This document shows, piece after piece, positions 25,845-35,344 of a stretch of 55,593 nt of DNA. Within the stretch, counting starts at the first letter, position 1. Each line of letters opens with the position of its first letter. The notes under the pieces were generated by a model. That model saw nothing but the letters and a program-made list of their open reading frames with translations, made no database searches and had not been told where the DNA came from. The DNA is from Candidatus Gastranaerophilales bacterium (GTDB taxonomy: Bacteria; Cyanobacteriota; Vampirovibrionia; Gastranaerophilales; Gastranaerophilaceae), in NCBI GenBank assembly GCA_944325315.1, contig CALVAA010000011.1, positions 1-55,593 of the forward strand. The letters run 5' to 3'. A program made the position numbers and the translations under genes.

Positions 25845-26720
25845 TTACTTTTCTTCTTCTTGTTTTTTATCATCCCTTAAATATGCCATCCAGAACAATA
25901 AAACAACAAATACAAGTGCACCGGTAATATTGCCCAAAGTGACAGGAATTAAATTATGAACAAAAAAGCCCTTCCAGCTTAATTGCGCAAGCTGTTCAAC
26001 GGATAGACCCGAAGCAGCCACAACAGAAGGAATTGATTTCATCAAAATTCCGTTTGGAATAAAAAACATATTTGCAACACTGTGTTCATAGCCTGATGCG
26101 ACAAATGTCATGATTGGGAAAAATATTGCAAAAATTTTACCGATTACACGGCGGGAACTTGTTGCCATCCAAACTGCAAGACAAACCAGCCAGTTACATA
26201 AAATCCCTCTTGTAAATGCTTCCAGAAAACTTAAAGTAACCTTTCCGTAAGCTGTTGTTATCGCCATTACACCAAGCGCATCATGGTCGTTATGAGAAGC
26301 ACCTGAATAAAAGACAAGAGCGGCAAGAATAATTGAGCCTACAAAATTTCCTATATAAACTATTGTCCAACTTCTAAAAAGCTTAAACCAGCTGATTTTC
26401 TTTTCAATAACAGAAAACATCATCATAACATTCCCCGTAAAAAGTTCAGCTCCTGTTAAAACAACCATCATAAGCCCTGTAGCAAAAACCATCGCACCAA
26501 TTAATTTTGCAAGACCCCAGCTTAAATTTTCTGCAGTTCCTGTCATAACAGTTAAGCTAACTTGCGCACCGTATGCAATAAAAGCACCTGCTGCTATAGC
26601 CAAAACAAACATTTTAGATTTTCTATAACCTGCTTTTTGAGGCATAACATTTTCACTAAAGCCATGCGCAACTTCATTTGGCGCCAGGCAATCCTTATTA
26701 TCTGTTAGTTGGTTTACCAT
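25845..26720 (-). CDS. Formate/nitrite transporter family channel
   Basis: FNT proteins are pentameric inner-membrane channels for formate, nitrite or hydrosulfide. The 291 residues show six helices and the family signature LTGAELFTGNVMMM. FSLEAF-like TLSFLEAFTRGILCNWLVCLAVW and the NMFFIPNG loop are also present. The resemblance is strongest to FocA-type formate channels, though pyruvate formate-lyase genes are not nearby. A strong Shine-Dalgarno (AAGGAG) and a good promoter precede it. Confidence 0.92.
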   Translation of the reverse strand: MVNQLTDNKDCLAPNEVAHGFSENVMPQKAGYRKSKMFVLAIAAGAFIAYGAQVSLTVMTGTAENLSWGLAKLIGAMVFATGLMMVVLTGAELFTGNVMMMFSVIEKKISWFKLFRSWTIVYIGNFVGSIILAALVFYSGASHNDHDALGVMAITTAYGKVTLSFLEAFTRGILCNWLVCLAVWMATSSRRVIGKIFAIFFPIMTFVASGYEHSVANMFFIPNGILMKSIPSVVAASGLSVEQLAQLSWKGFFVHNLIPVTLGNITGALVFVVLLFWMAYLRDDKKQEEEK

Positions 26721-26760
26721 AATTTCTCCTTGTTAATACTTCTTTTTATGTCCGAAAAAA

Positions 26761-26788
26761 ATTGTATTCCTTTAAGCAAATTTTTCAA
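26761..26788 (-). promoter_or_regulatory. Promoter of the formate/nitrite channel gene
   Basis: On the minus strand TTGAAA (26788-26783), 16 bases, TACAAT (26766-26761), about 40 bases upstream of the ATG. Confidence 0.6.
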
Positions 26789-26819
26789 TAGAAAAACGTA
26801 AATTTTTAAAATTATTTTT

Positions 26820-29381
26820 TTAAATATTTTCTTTTATAAGTTTTTTAACATACTCGCTTTTAAAAAAGGGAAGCCGGTCTTTTTTTATAAAAACAATATT
26901 TTTTATTTTTTTTGATTCAAAATCAAAATGTTTAAAGACAAAATTATTTTTATCGTCTAAAATAATTTTTACAAAACCGTAATTTTTGCTTGATATTACT
27001 TTTGCTCCGATATTATAAAGCAATTCCAATGTTGAATAGTGCGGATGGTCAAAATGGTTTTGTCCTGCCGAAATCAAAGCATAATCAGGTCTTATTCTTT
27101 CCGTTAATTCGGCGTTTATAGTACCCTGTGCGCCATGGTGACCTACTTTTAAAATGTCAATTTTTGGAGGCAGCAAATTTTTAATACCCCTGAAAGATTG
27201 AATATCCGCATCCGCCATAAAAAGTATATTCTTGTCTTTATAGTTTAACAAAGACATTATTGATTCTAAGTTATCTTTTTTGCTTTCCTTTATTTTTTCA
27301 TCTCTGTATATAAACGTTTTTAAAATTAAATCTTTTTCCGAATAAACTGTTTCATTGTTTTTCCCGACTTTATAGGAAATTTTAGAATCATTAAGGTATT
27401 TATATATTTCTTTTGCGATGTTTGACTTATCTTGTTTATTTTGAATTATAACCTCGTTTACTTTAACATTCTTTAAAATATCAATAGCGCCTCCGCTATG
27501 GTCAATATCAAAGTGGGTTATAATCAAAAGCTCAATTTTTTTGATTCCTTCATTCCTAAAGTAAGGATTTATAATATTATGAGCACTTGTCGAGCCTTTA
27601 TAGGTTCTTTTTCCGGTATCAATCAAAATATATTTATTTTTTGGTGTTTTAATTAAAAAGCAATCCGCATCGCCGACATCAAACATTACAATTTCAAGAC
27701 CATGTTTAAAATTTTGAATCCTAATAAAACTTAAAATAAAAATGATGGTCGATATAATCATTATTAAAAACAATTTCTTATTTTTAAAGCTCTGTTTTAA
27801 ATTAATTGTAAAAAATATTATTATTATCCAAAAAAGAAAAACCTGTAATACCCCGACTCCTCCGACTGTAACAAGCGAATGCTTAAAAGAAGCAAAAGTT
27901 TCGCTGATTTTTAATAACAATATAAGCAGAGGATTTGCAACAAAATCAAACATATAAACAACAGGCTCATTTAAAAAAGGAATCAAGGCAATAATCGAGC
28001 TTACAAAACCAACAAAACTCAAAATCCCAATAAAAGGCACTACTAAAATATTCGCAAAGATGCTGTAAGGAGCAAAATTATTAAAGTAATGCATCTGCAA
28101 TGGCACAACCCAAAGCTGAGCAATCAAAGGAACGGTAATTAACGCTGCAATTGAAGAAGGAGAGGCAAGAAAGAAAAAATATTTTTTCAAACGAGGTAAA
28201 TTTTTGTGCCTTTCCAAAAACCTTTCATTAATTTTATCGAATTTTTTTATAAAAACATCACAACAAAAAATAAGCCCGAATGTAACTACGAATGATAATT
28301 GAAAACCAATATCAAAAATCATCCTGGGATTAAACAATAAAATCAAAAAAGCAACTAAAAATATCAAAGAAACCGAATTCGCTTTTCTGTCTATCAACTT
28401 TCCGAAAAGTATAAACAAAAGCATAATTGAAGCTCTTAAAATCGAAGGAGGGAAGCCTGTCATAAAAGTGTATAAAACTACAAAAAAAGCACCCAATAAT
28501 ATTGAAAAATTGTATGGAAAACGAATCAAATTTGCAATCCACCACCAAATTCCATATATTAAAGCAACATTTAACCCGCTTGCAGCAAGAAGATGAAGCA
28601 AGCCGGAATTTTTAAAATTTTCTTTTATCGTCTCATCCGGATTAATTGTCTCGCTTCCAAATACTATTCCTCCTAAAATTTCAAGCTTAGGGGATTTTAT
28701 GTTTTTTGAATGCACCAACAAGATTTTTTCTCTTGTTTCTTCAAATTTTCTTAAAATAAAATACCAGCTGTCTTTGGAAAAACCATCCCAAAAAGCTTCT
28801 TTTAAAACGGAAAAATCATTCGGCTTTGAATAGAAAATATTTTTACACCCATTATTCATTAGATACTGTCTATAATCGAACTGATACGGATTTGTCGAAT
28901 TGCCGGGCGGGAAAAGATTGCCTTTTAAGCTGATGTAGTTTCCTATTTTAATTTTTTTATCTATATCGTTTTTATTGTCTATATTGACAAGAATTTTCGC
29001 CTCTATATTATCATAATTTCGGTTGTAAATACGCATCTTATCAGCCCTCAGATAAAACTTAACTTTGTTATTCTTTTTATTTATATCCTTTGAGCTTATA
29101 ATTTGACCGAAAACCAAAACATCTTTTGCCCTGATATCATCTATGACACTTGTTGAATTTAAACTTAAGTCTGTTCTTATTATCCCCAGAAAAAAAATCA
29201 AATATAAGAATAATGATTTTTTAAAACCCAAATTAAAAAATAATACAAAAACAACCAAAAGAACCAAGGTAAATAAAGCTGTTTCAATTTTCAAATTATA
29301 AAAAACGCCAAAAATTGCCAATATATATGATATTGTCATTAAAACCGCAAATGCTTTATAATTTGAGATTTCTTCCTTCAT
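26820..29381 (-). CDS. comEC: ComEC/Rec2-type DNA uptake channel
   Basis: ComEC forms the inner-membrane channel for single-stranded DNA during natural transformation. The 853-residue protein has N-terminal helices and an OB-like region. The central competence domain includes GLLHLLAASGLNVALIYG and FMTGFPPSILRASIM. The C-terminal metallo-beta-lactamase-like domain has LLITHFDIDHSGG, KVGHHGAQGT and ISAGQNHFDHP. All parts are intact, so uptake competence is plausible. It overlaps ftsY by 4 bases as last gene of nusB-ftsY-comEC. Confidence 0.94.
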   Translation of the reverse strand: MKEEISNYKAFAVLMTISYILAIFGVFYNLKIETALFTLVLLVVFVLFFNLGFKKSLFLYLIFFLGIIRTDLSLNSTSVIDDIRAKDVLVFGQIISSKDINKKNNKVKFYLRADKMRIYNRNYDNIEAKILVNIDNKNDIDKKIKIGNYISLKGNLFPPGNSTNPYQFDYRQYLMNNGCKNIFYSKPNDFSVLKEAFWDGFSKDSWYFILRKFEETREKILLVHSKNIKSPKLEILGGIVFGSETINPDETIKENFKNSGLLHLLAASGLNVALIYGIWWWIANLIRFPYNFSILLGAFFVVLYTFMTGFPPSILRASIMLLFILFGKLIDRKANSVSLIFLVAFLILLFNPRMIFDIGFQLSFVVTFGLIFCCDVFIKKFDKINERFLERHKNLPRLKKYFFFLASPSSIAALITVPLIAQLWVVPLQMHYFNNFAPYSIFANILVVPFIGILSFVGFVSSIIALIPFLNEPVVYMFDFVANPLLILLLKISETFASFKHSLVTVGGVGVLQVFLFWIIIIFFTINLKQSFKNKKLFLIMIISTIIFILSFIRIQNFKHGLEIVMFDVGDADCFLIKTPKNKYILIDTGKRTYKGSTSAHNIINPYFRNEGIKKIELLIITHFDIDHSGGAIDILKNVKVNEVIIQNKQDKSNIAKEIYKYLNDSKISYKVGKNNETVYSEKDLILKTFIYRDEKIKESKKDNLESIMSLLNYKDKNILFMADADIQSFRGIKNLLPPKIDILKVGHHGAQGTINAELTERIRPDYALISAGQNHFDHPHYSTLELLYNIGAKVISSKNYGFVKIILDDKNNFVFKHFDFESKKIKNIVFIKKDRLPFFKSEYVKKLIKENI

Positions 29382-30310
29382 TCAAAAAGAGCTTCTATAA
29401 AATCTTCTTTTTTAAACTGAGTTATATCATCAATTCCTTCCCCTATACCTATAAGCTTAGTCGGAAGGTGAAGGTTTTTTGCAATAGAAAAAATTATTCC
29501 GCCCTTAGCGCATCCGTCCAATTTTGTAATTGCAACAGAAGATAAATCCAAAGCTTCATTAAAAACCATTGCCTGATTTAAACCATTTTGCCCTTGAGAA
29601 CCATCCAGAGTTAAAATTGTTTCTAAATTATCGTTTTGAATCTTTTTTGTTATTACATTTTTTATCTTTTTTAATTCTTCAATAAGGTTGAATTTATTCT
29701 GTAGTCTTCCTGCCGTATCTATAATTAAAACATTATAATTTTCACTTCTGGCCTTATCAATTCCCCGGTAAACCAAAGAAGCGCTGTCTGCTTTGTCTTG
29801 TCTTACTATATCAACACCAGCCCTTTTAGACCAAATGTCCAGCTGTTCTTCTGCGGCTGCTCTAAAGGTGTCACCTGCTACAAGAAGAACTTTTTGATTT
29901 TCTTTCTTAAATTTGTTTGCAAGTTTCCCGATTAAAGTTGTTTTACCTGCGCCATTTACACCAACAACAAGATATATATTTAATTTGTCTTTATCAAACT
30001 TTAATTCATTATCTTTTGTATTGTCTAAAATTTTGATAAATTCTTGTTTTAAAAAAGCTTTTAAATCTTTTGATTTGATTTTTTCGTCTTTTATTTTTTC
30101 ACTCAACTCAACTGCTAAATCCAGCCCTAAATCGGCTTTTATAAGCATTGATTCAATATCTTCAAGTTCATACTCATCGGGAACTTCATTTGATGAAATA
30201 CCGACAACGCTGTCTATTAAAGAATTTGCGGTTTTAGAAAGAGCTTTTTTTAAAAACCCAAAGCCTTCTTTTTTGTTTTCATCATTCTTTTTTTTAAAAA
30301 AATTAAACAT
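29378..30310 (-). CDS. ftsY: Signal recognition particle receptor FtsY
   Basis: FtsY is the GTPase receptor that docks SRP-ribosome complexes at the membrane. The N domain (about residues 20-100) is followed by the G domain with GVNGAGKTTLIGKLA (P loop), GDTFRAAAEEQL, DTAGR, and the TKLDG specificity motif. The acidic A domain is almost absent, giving a short 310-residue protein. The start overlaps the end of nusB by 8 bases. A nusB-ftsY neighbourhood also occurs in Cyanobacteria, as far as I recall. Confidence 0.95.
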   Translation of the reverse strand: MFNFFKKKNDENKKEGFGFLKKALSKTANSLIDSVVGISSNEVPDEYELEDIESMLIKADLGLDLAVELSEKIKDEKIKSKDLKAFLKQEFIKILDNTKDNELKFDKDKLNIYLVVGVNGAGKTTLIGKLANKFKKENQKVLLVAGDTFRAAAEEQLDIWSKRAGVDIVRQDKADSASLVYRGIDKARSENYNVLIIDTAGRLQNKFNLIEELKKIKNVITKKIQNDNLETILTLDGSQGQNGLNQAMVFNEALDLSSVAITKLDGCAKGGIIFSIAKNLHLPTKLIGIGEGIDDITQFKKEDFIEALFE

Positions 30311-30956
30311 ATTTATCTACAACTCTTGCTAAAATTCCATTAATAAATGAAGGTGAATCATCCGTTGAATATTTTTTTGCAAGCTCTAGCGCTTCGTCTA
30401 TAACAACTTTATGCGGGGCATCTTTTACAAAAACAAGTTCCGTTATTGCTATTCTTAAAATATCTTTATCTATTTTAAACAGCCGGTCTATGTCCCATCC
30501 GAAAGCAAATTCGCTTATTATTTTATCAATTTCGTCTTTATGTTCTTTAAACGCATTGCAAATAATAATTATATATTGCTGCACATCTTCTTTTGAAGAT
30601 AATGCACAAAGTTCTGCTATATCTAAAGCACTTAAAGCTTTTTCCGAAGCATTCAACAGAGTATCTATTTTCGCTTCAAAATCAGACGTTAAAGGTATTT
30701 TAACGGGAATATTTTCGCAGTCTATGGGGCGGGAAAGATTGTCCTCGTGGTTATTTTCGTATTCAATTATTTCATCTTTCAATTCTTTCAGGCCGGATAT
30801 GCTGTGAGAAACTTCATCAGCCGAAGATGAAATTAATGTTCTTACGGATTTCAAAACTATTGATGTGAAATCTTCATTTTTATATTTGTCTATATTTTTA
30901 TCTAATTGCGAAAATAGTATTAAAGCCAGTTCTCTGCTTGCTCGTCTTGCTTGCAT
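30303..30956 (-). CDS. nusB: Transcription antitermination factor NusB
   Basis: NusB with S10 promotes antitermination on rRNA operons. The N-terminus MQARRASRELALILFSQLD and the C-terminal half (KIDKDILRIAITELVF, HKVVIDEALELAKKYS, FINGILARVVD) are typical. An extra, poorly conserved middle section of about 70 residues makes it 217 aa instead of about 140, as in long cyanobacterial NusB. AAGGAATT precedes the ATG. Confidence 0.92.
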   Translation of the reverse strand: MQARRASRELALILFSQLDKNIDKYKNEDFTSIVLKSVRTLISSSADEVSHSISGLKELKDEIIEYENNHEDNLSRPIDCENIPVKIPLTSDFEAKIDTLLNASEKALSALDIAELCALSSKEDVQQYIIIICNAFKEHKDEIDKIISEFAFGWDIDRLFKIDKDILRIAITELVFVKDAPHKVVIDEALELAKKYSTDDSPSFINGILARVVDKYV

Positions 30957-31009
30957 TTTTAATTCCTTTATAGTATTACAATAAAATTATATTGAAAAAA
31001 AATCTATTT

Positions 31010-32101
31010 TCATAGAACTTTTTCAATAATTTCAAAATATTTTTTCATAATTTTTTCTTTTTCATAATCTCTGATTTTTAAAAGCGTATTTTTTATTAAT
31101 TTATCTCTGTCCGATATATCTATCCATCTCAAACAGTCATAAATCTGCTCAACATCCGCCTCAATTAAAAAACCGTTTTGATTGTTTTGTATAATGCCTT
31201 CCATGCCCTCACTTAAAGTTCCTATAGTGATTAATCCTCTCGCCATTGCTTCAAGATAAGAAATTCCAAATGTTTCTTTTGTTGAAGGAAGAATAAAAAT
31301 ATCGTTTTCATCTAGTTTTTTGTATATTAAATTGTGATCAACATAGTTATGAATTCTGACTTTATCTTCGAGTTCGTATTTATATATAAGCTCGTTTAGA
31401 GATTTTTTTTCTTCTCCAAAACCGTATATATCATAGTCAAAATCAAACTCTTTTGTTATTAAGGCTTTGGCAAGTGCTTTAATGACCAGGTCAATATTTT
31501 TTCTTTTGATTAATTTTGAAAGAGTAATCATTTTAAGCTTTTTTTTATTTACCGTTTTTTTATTATTTAAAATTACTTTTTTATCAACAAAAGAAGGCAA
31601 AGTAAAATCAGCTTTAAATTCTCTTTTTAAAAACTCGTTTCTTGCGCCGATTAAATTTGCGTTTTTTATTGACTTTTCAAGCCGCCTTTTAAAAGGCAGA
31701 TACTTAAATTCATTCATAATCCTATAATCACTATAGTGCACAATTGCAATCCTTGGAAGTTTTAATTTTTTATTTATCAAATCGGCATAAAGATGCCCTG
31801 AAGGCATATGAGAGATTATTACATTAAAATTTTGGCTTTTAATTTGTTCTATAAAGCTGTTTTCTTCCCATAAAAACGGGGCAAAAAAATTTCTGTTGTA
31901 AATATCGATACCGTTTTTTTTATAAAGTTTTTGTTTCCCTATTGTTCGGCTTCTTATTATTGCATTAAATAAAAAATTTGGTCTGATAACACAAATGCTT
32001 TTGTTGAATTCAACAAAAGCATTTGAAAAATCCTCCAATACAAAAGGAATTGTCCTGTCATCAAAAAGAGGGTATAAATCGCTTATTAAAAGAATTTTCA
32101 T
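31010..32101 (-). CDS. Glycosyltransferase family 4 protein
   Basis: GT-B fold retaining glycosyltransferase of 363 residues. The N-terminal half begins MKILLISDLYPLFDDR. The C-terminal domain has MITLSKLIKRKNIDLVIKAL and IFILPSTKETFGISYLEAMARGL with the E-x7-E nucleotide-sugar signature (Glu residues in KETFGISYLE). No membrane helix is visible. It lies 4 bases after apt on the same strand. A role in lipopolysaccharide, capsule or glycolipid synthesis is likely but unspecified. Confidence 0.9.
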   Translation of the reverse strand: MKILLISDLYPLFDDRTIPFVLEDFSNAFVEFNKSICVIRPNFLFNAIIRSRTIGKQKLYKKNGIDIYNRNFFAPFLWEENSFIEQIKSQNFNVIISHMPSGHLYADLINKKLKLPRIAIVHYSDYRIMNEFKYLPFKRRLEKSIKNANLIGARNEFLKREFKADFTLPSFVDKKVILNNKKTVNKKKLKMITLSKLIKRKNIDLVIKALAKALITKEFDFDYDIYGFGEEKKSLNELIYKYELEDKVRIHNYVDHNLIYKKLDENDIFILPSTKETFGISYLEAMARGLITIGTLSEGMEGIIQNNQNGFLIEADVEQIYDCLRWIDISDRDKLIKNTLLKIRDYEKEKIMKKYFEIIEKVL

Positions 32102-32105
32102 AGAA

Positions 32106-32633
32106 TTAATATTTTACCAATGATACTACTTTTAAATCATTAGGAAGTTTTTTTCTTCCTTTTAAATCTTCAAGCTCAATTACAAAAGCAACACCAACAG
32201 GATTTGCAACCTGTTTTATCAATTTAACCGCAGCAGCTGCCGTTCCGCCGGTTGCAAGTAAATCGTCAACAATTAAAACTTTATCTGTTGGTTTGAGCGC
32301 ATCTTTATGAATTTCAATTTTATCTTTTCCGTATTCAAGTTCATATTCAACAGAAATTACTTCACCGGGAAGCTTGTTTGGTTTTCTAATCGGAATAAAT
32401 CCGCAATTTAATTTATACGCCAAAGGCATGCCGTAAATAAAACCGCGTGATTCAATTCCTGCAATGTAATTTATTTTTTCGTCTTTGAATGCTTCATATA
32501 TTTCGTCGATTGTTAATTTCAAAGTCTCTGCATCTTTTAGTGCTGTTGTAATATCTCTAAAAAGTATTCCTTTTTTGGGAAAATCCGGAATGTCTCTTAT
32601 CATTGATTTAATCTTTTTAATATTGTCATTCAT
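32106..32633 (-). CDS. apt: Adenine phosphoribosyltransferase
   Basis: Apt salvages adenine with PRPP to AMP. Motifs are [33 protein letters not shown] and the PRPP-binding [17 protein letters not shown]. Counting from the ATG at 32633, 8 bases after GAGGA, gives 175 residues, a normal length. An upstream in-frame start at 32654 would add seven non-conserved residues. It is divergent from prfB. Confidence 0.95.
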   Translation of the reverse strand: MNDNIKKIKSMIRDIPDFPKKGILFRDITTALKDAETLKLTIDEIYEAFKDEKINYIAGIESRGFIYGMPLAYKLNCGFIPIRKPNKLPGEVISVEYELEYGKDKIEIHKDALKPTDKVLIVDDLLATGGTAAAAVKLIKQVANPVGVAFVIELEDLKGRKKLPNDLKVVSLVKY

Positions 32634-32703
32634 TTTTAATTCCTCTAAGACCAAATATCTTTATTTATTCTAGCAAAAAATCATCACAAGGTAAATTTTG
32701 TAG

Positions 32704-32709
32704 TAAAAT
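32704..32709 (+). promoter_or_regulatory. -10 box six bases from the prfB ATG
   Basis: TAAAAT (32704-32709) lies exactly six bases upstream of the ATG at 32716. No Shine-Dalgarno separates them, suggesting leaderless expression. A clear -35 is not visible. Confidence 0.4.
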
Positions 32710-32715
32710 TGTTTT

Positions 32716-33829
32716 ATGGACAATAACTTAATAATTGATGAATTAAAACAAAAAATAAATACCCTTAGCCTTCGATTAAGTTCAATAGAAAGGTGTCTTT
32801 GACCCTGAAGGTTTAAAAATAAAATTAGATAAAATAAATGAGAATTTAAAAGACGAAAATATATGGTCTAATCCTTGTGAATCAAAAAAGCTTTTAGTTG
32901 AGCAAAAAGAAATTAAAAATCGCCTTAATGATTTATCCTGTTGGAAAGCAGCTATTGAAGATGCAAAGGTTGCCGTTGAACTTAAAGATTATAATTTGGT
33001 TGAAGAATCAATTGAAAGCCTTAATTTGCTTGAAACCAAACTAAACAAATTTGATTTAGAGAATCTTTTATCGTCTCCATACGATAAAAATGATGCAATT
33101 CTGACCGTAAATTCAGGTGCAGGCGGAACAGACGCTCAAGACTGGGCTGATATGCTTTTAAGGATGTATTTAAGATGGGCGCAAATTAAAGGCTACGAAA
33201 GCGAGCTTTTGGATAAATCCGAAGGAGATGAGGCCGGAATTAAATCAGCAACAATTAAAATATCAGGCCTTTATGCTTATGGATATATAAAAGCAGAAAA
33301 AGGGGTGCACAGATTAGTAAGAATCTCTCCTTTTAATGCCAACGGTAAAAGACAAACAAGTTTTGCTTCGGTTGAAGTTTCTCCCGTTCTTGAAAATTTT
33401 GAAAAAGAAATTGAAATTCGCCCTCAGGATATTGAAGTTGAAACAATGCGCTCAGGAGGTGCCGGAGGGCAAAATGTTAATAAGGTTGAAACGGCAGTGA
33501 GAATAAAACATCTTCCTACAGGAATCGTGGTAAAATGCCAACAACAACGCTCACAGCTTCAAAATAAAGAAACTGCAATGCAAATGCTTGCTTCTAAGCT
33601 TCTTATGATAAAACAAGCCCAATACGAAGAAAAACTCGGACAATTAAAGGGCGAAGCAATGGATGCCAATTTTGGCTCTCAAATAAGAAGTTATGTTTTT
33701 CATCCGTATAAAATGGTTAAAGACCACAGGACAAATTTTGAAACATCTGACACCGATAGTGTGATGAATGGCGAAATAAACGGCTTTATTGAAAGCTACT
33801 TAAGAAAAGAAAGTATAAAAGAACACTAA
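32716..33829 (+). CDS. prfB: Peptide chain release factor 2, with programmed +1 frameshift
   Basis: RF2 terminates at UGA and UAA. The first 28 codons from the ATG at 32716 end at an in-frame TGA (32800-32802). A +1 shift at CTT TGA continues in the frame starting GAC (32801), reading [13 protein letters not shown] and on to the stop at 33829. The GGQ motif is in [25 protein letters not shown] context and the C-terminal [13 protein letters not shown] are typical. The frameshift is the classical autoregulatory device of prfB: scarcity of RF2 promotes shifting. It is followed by hisS after 16 bases. Confidence 0.95.
32791..32803 (+). promoter_or_regulatory. prfB programmed frameshift site
   Basis: AGGTGTCTTTGAC carries an internal Shine-Dalgarno-like AGGTG, the slippery CTT codon and the in-frame TGA followed by C, matching the known RF2 recoding signal apart from a weaker Shine-Dalgarno (AGGTG rather than AGGGGG). 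Confidence 0.93.
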
Positions 33830-33845
33830 ATAAGGAAAATATAAA

Positions 33846-35078
33846 ATGGTTATAAAAGCTCAAAGAGGAACAAAGGATGTATTTGGCGATGAGATAAAAA
33901 CCTGGCAAAAAATTGAAAAAAATGCCCGTGAAGTTTTTTCAAAAGCCTGCTTTGAAGAAATAAAGACTCCGGTTTTTGAAGCAACCGAGCTTTTTTCAAG
34001 AGGTGTTGGAGAATCAAGCGATATTGTAAACAAGGAAATGTATACTTTTTATCCTAAGTTTGATAGTAAAGAAACAATCACGCTACGCCCGGAAAACACG
34101 GCAGGAGTCGTAAGAGCATATATTGAACACAATATGACAAGACAAAGCCCTCCTCAAAAATTCTTTTATTTTGGACCGATGTTTCGCTACGAAAGACCCC
34201 AAGCAGGAAGACAAAGACAATTTTATCAAGTCGGGATTGAAATGTTTGGAATAAAAGAAGCAAGTGCTGACGCTGAAGTAATTCTGGCTGCCGTCGAATT
34301 TTTAAAATCTCTCAATCTTAACAATCTGAAAGTGGAAATCAACTCTCTTGGCTGCCCAAAGTGTAAAGATGATTATAGGGCTTCAATAAAAGAAGTTTTA
34401 AAACCATATTTAAATGAGCTTTGTGATGAGTGCAAGGTGCGCTATATAAAAAATCCTCTTAGAATATTGGATTGCAAAAACGAAAACTGCAAAAAAATCC
34501 TTGAATCCAAAGAAATAAAAGAAGTTATTTATAAAGACTATATTTGTAATGAGTGCAAGGAACACTTTGATGCATTAAAAAAATATTTAGATGAACTAAA
34601 TATAAACTATTGTATAAATAAACTCCTTGTAAGAGGACTTGACTATTACTCCAGAACGGTTTTTGAAATTAAATCCGATGCTTTGGGTTCGCAAAACGCC
34701 ATCTGCGGCGGCGGAAGATATGACGGGCTCGTTGAAATGCTTGGAGGAAACCCGACTCCTGCCGTTGGATTTGCTATGGGAGTTGAAAGACTTTATAGCA
34801 TAATTAAAAAAGAGCAGCCCTCAAAAATAGACTATTTTATTGTTTCAAATAATACAAAAGAAGCCCTGAAACTTGCCCAAAAATTGAGACAAAAGGGTAA
34901 AATTGTTGATTTTGACTATCAAAATAGGAAATTTGCAAAACAATTTGAAAAAGCAGCAAAAGTAGCTAAAAATGCTATTGTATTAGGAGAAGATGAGATT
35001 AATCAAGAATACTACAGTATTAAAGACCTTAATAGTGGTCTCCAGACAAGAGTTAACAGTATTGATGATTTAATTTAA
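33846..35078 (+). CDS. hisS: Histidyl-tRNA synthetase
   Basis: Class II synthetase charging tRNA-His. Motif 1 region is near FSKACFEEIKTPVFE. Motif 2 is KFFYFGPMFRYERPQAGRQRQFYQVG. HisA/B signatures include VRGLDYYSRTVFEI and GGGRYDGLVEMLGG, then motif 3 AVGFAMGVERLY. The 410 residues end with a short anticodon-binding domain. The start lies 9 bases downstream of TAAGGA, in an operon with prfB. Confidence 0.96.
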   Translation: MVIKAQRGTKDVFGDEIKTWQKIEKNAREVFSKACFEEIKTPVFEATELFSRGVGESSDIVNKEMYTFYPKFDSKETITLRPENTAGVVRAYIEHNMTRQSPPQKFFYFGPMFRYERPQAGRQRQFYQVGIEMFGIKEASADAEVILAAVEFLKSLNLNNLKVEINSLGCPKCKDDYRASIKEVLKPYLNELCDECKVRYIKNPLRILDCKNENCKKILESKEIKEVIYKDYICNECKEHFDALKKYLDELNINYCINKLLVRGLDYYSRTVFEIKSDALGSQNAICGGGRYDGLVEMLGGNPTPAVGFAMGVERLYSIIKKEQPSKIDYFIVSNNTKEALKLAQKLRQKGKIVDFDYQNRKFAKQFEKAAKVAKNAIVLGEDEINQEYYSIKDLNSGLQTRVNSIDDLI

Positions 35079-35142
35079 ACAAATATAATAATTAATTTAT
35101 GGTTCATACAAATTATATTTATATAATATTCATTACCCTTTT

Positions 35143-35320
35143 GTCATGCTGAAGTTCCTAGAATTTGCGAGTCTTTGACGAGCTAAAATTCTGGACGCAG
35201 AGCGAGTTTCAGCATCTGAGTAATAGTAATCGGAAGAATAAAACTAAACACTATTAAAAGTATAAACTAACATTATTAATTCTACACCTGGTAAGACCCT
35301 GAAATAAATTCAGGGCAACA
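35143..35320. repeat. Dispersed palindromic repeat, copy A
   Basis: A composite of two palindromes. The first runs from GTCATGCTGAAGTTCC to TTTCAGCATCT and encloses TAGAATTT...AAAATTCT. The second is TAAGACCCTGAA with TTCAGGGCAACA. The spacer between them also shares ACACTATTAAA and GTATA with copy B at 53922-54100. It lies in the convergent gap between hisS and the GH13-like gene. It contains no reading frame and resembles a non-coding MITE/REP-like element. Confidence 0.8.
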
Positions 35321-35344
35321 AGGTAAATTAGATTCAATAATTAA

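Noticed and set aside
32716-32802. prfB as a broken gene
   Set aside because: The break is exactly the known CTT TGA C recoding signal, so this is programmed frameshifting.
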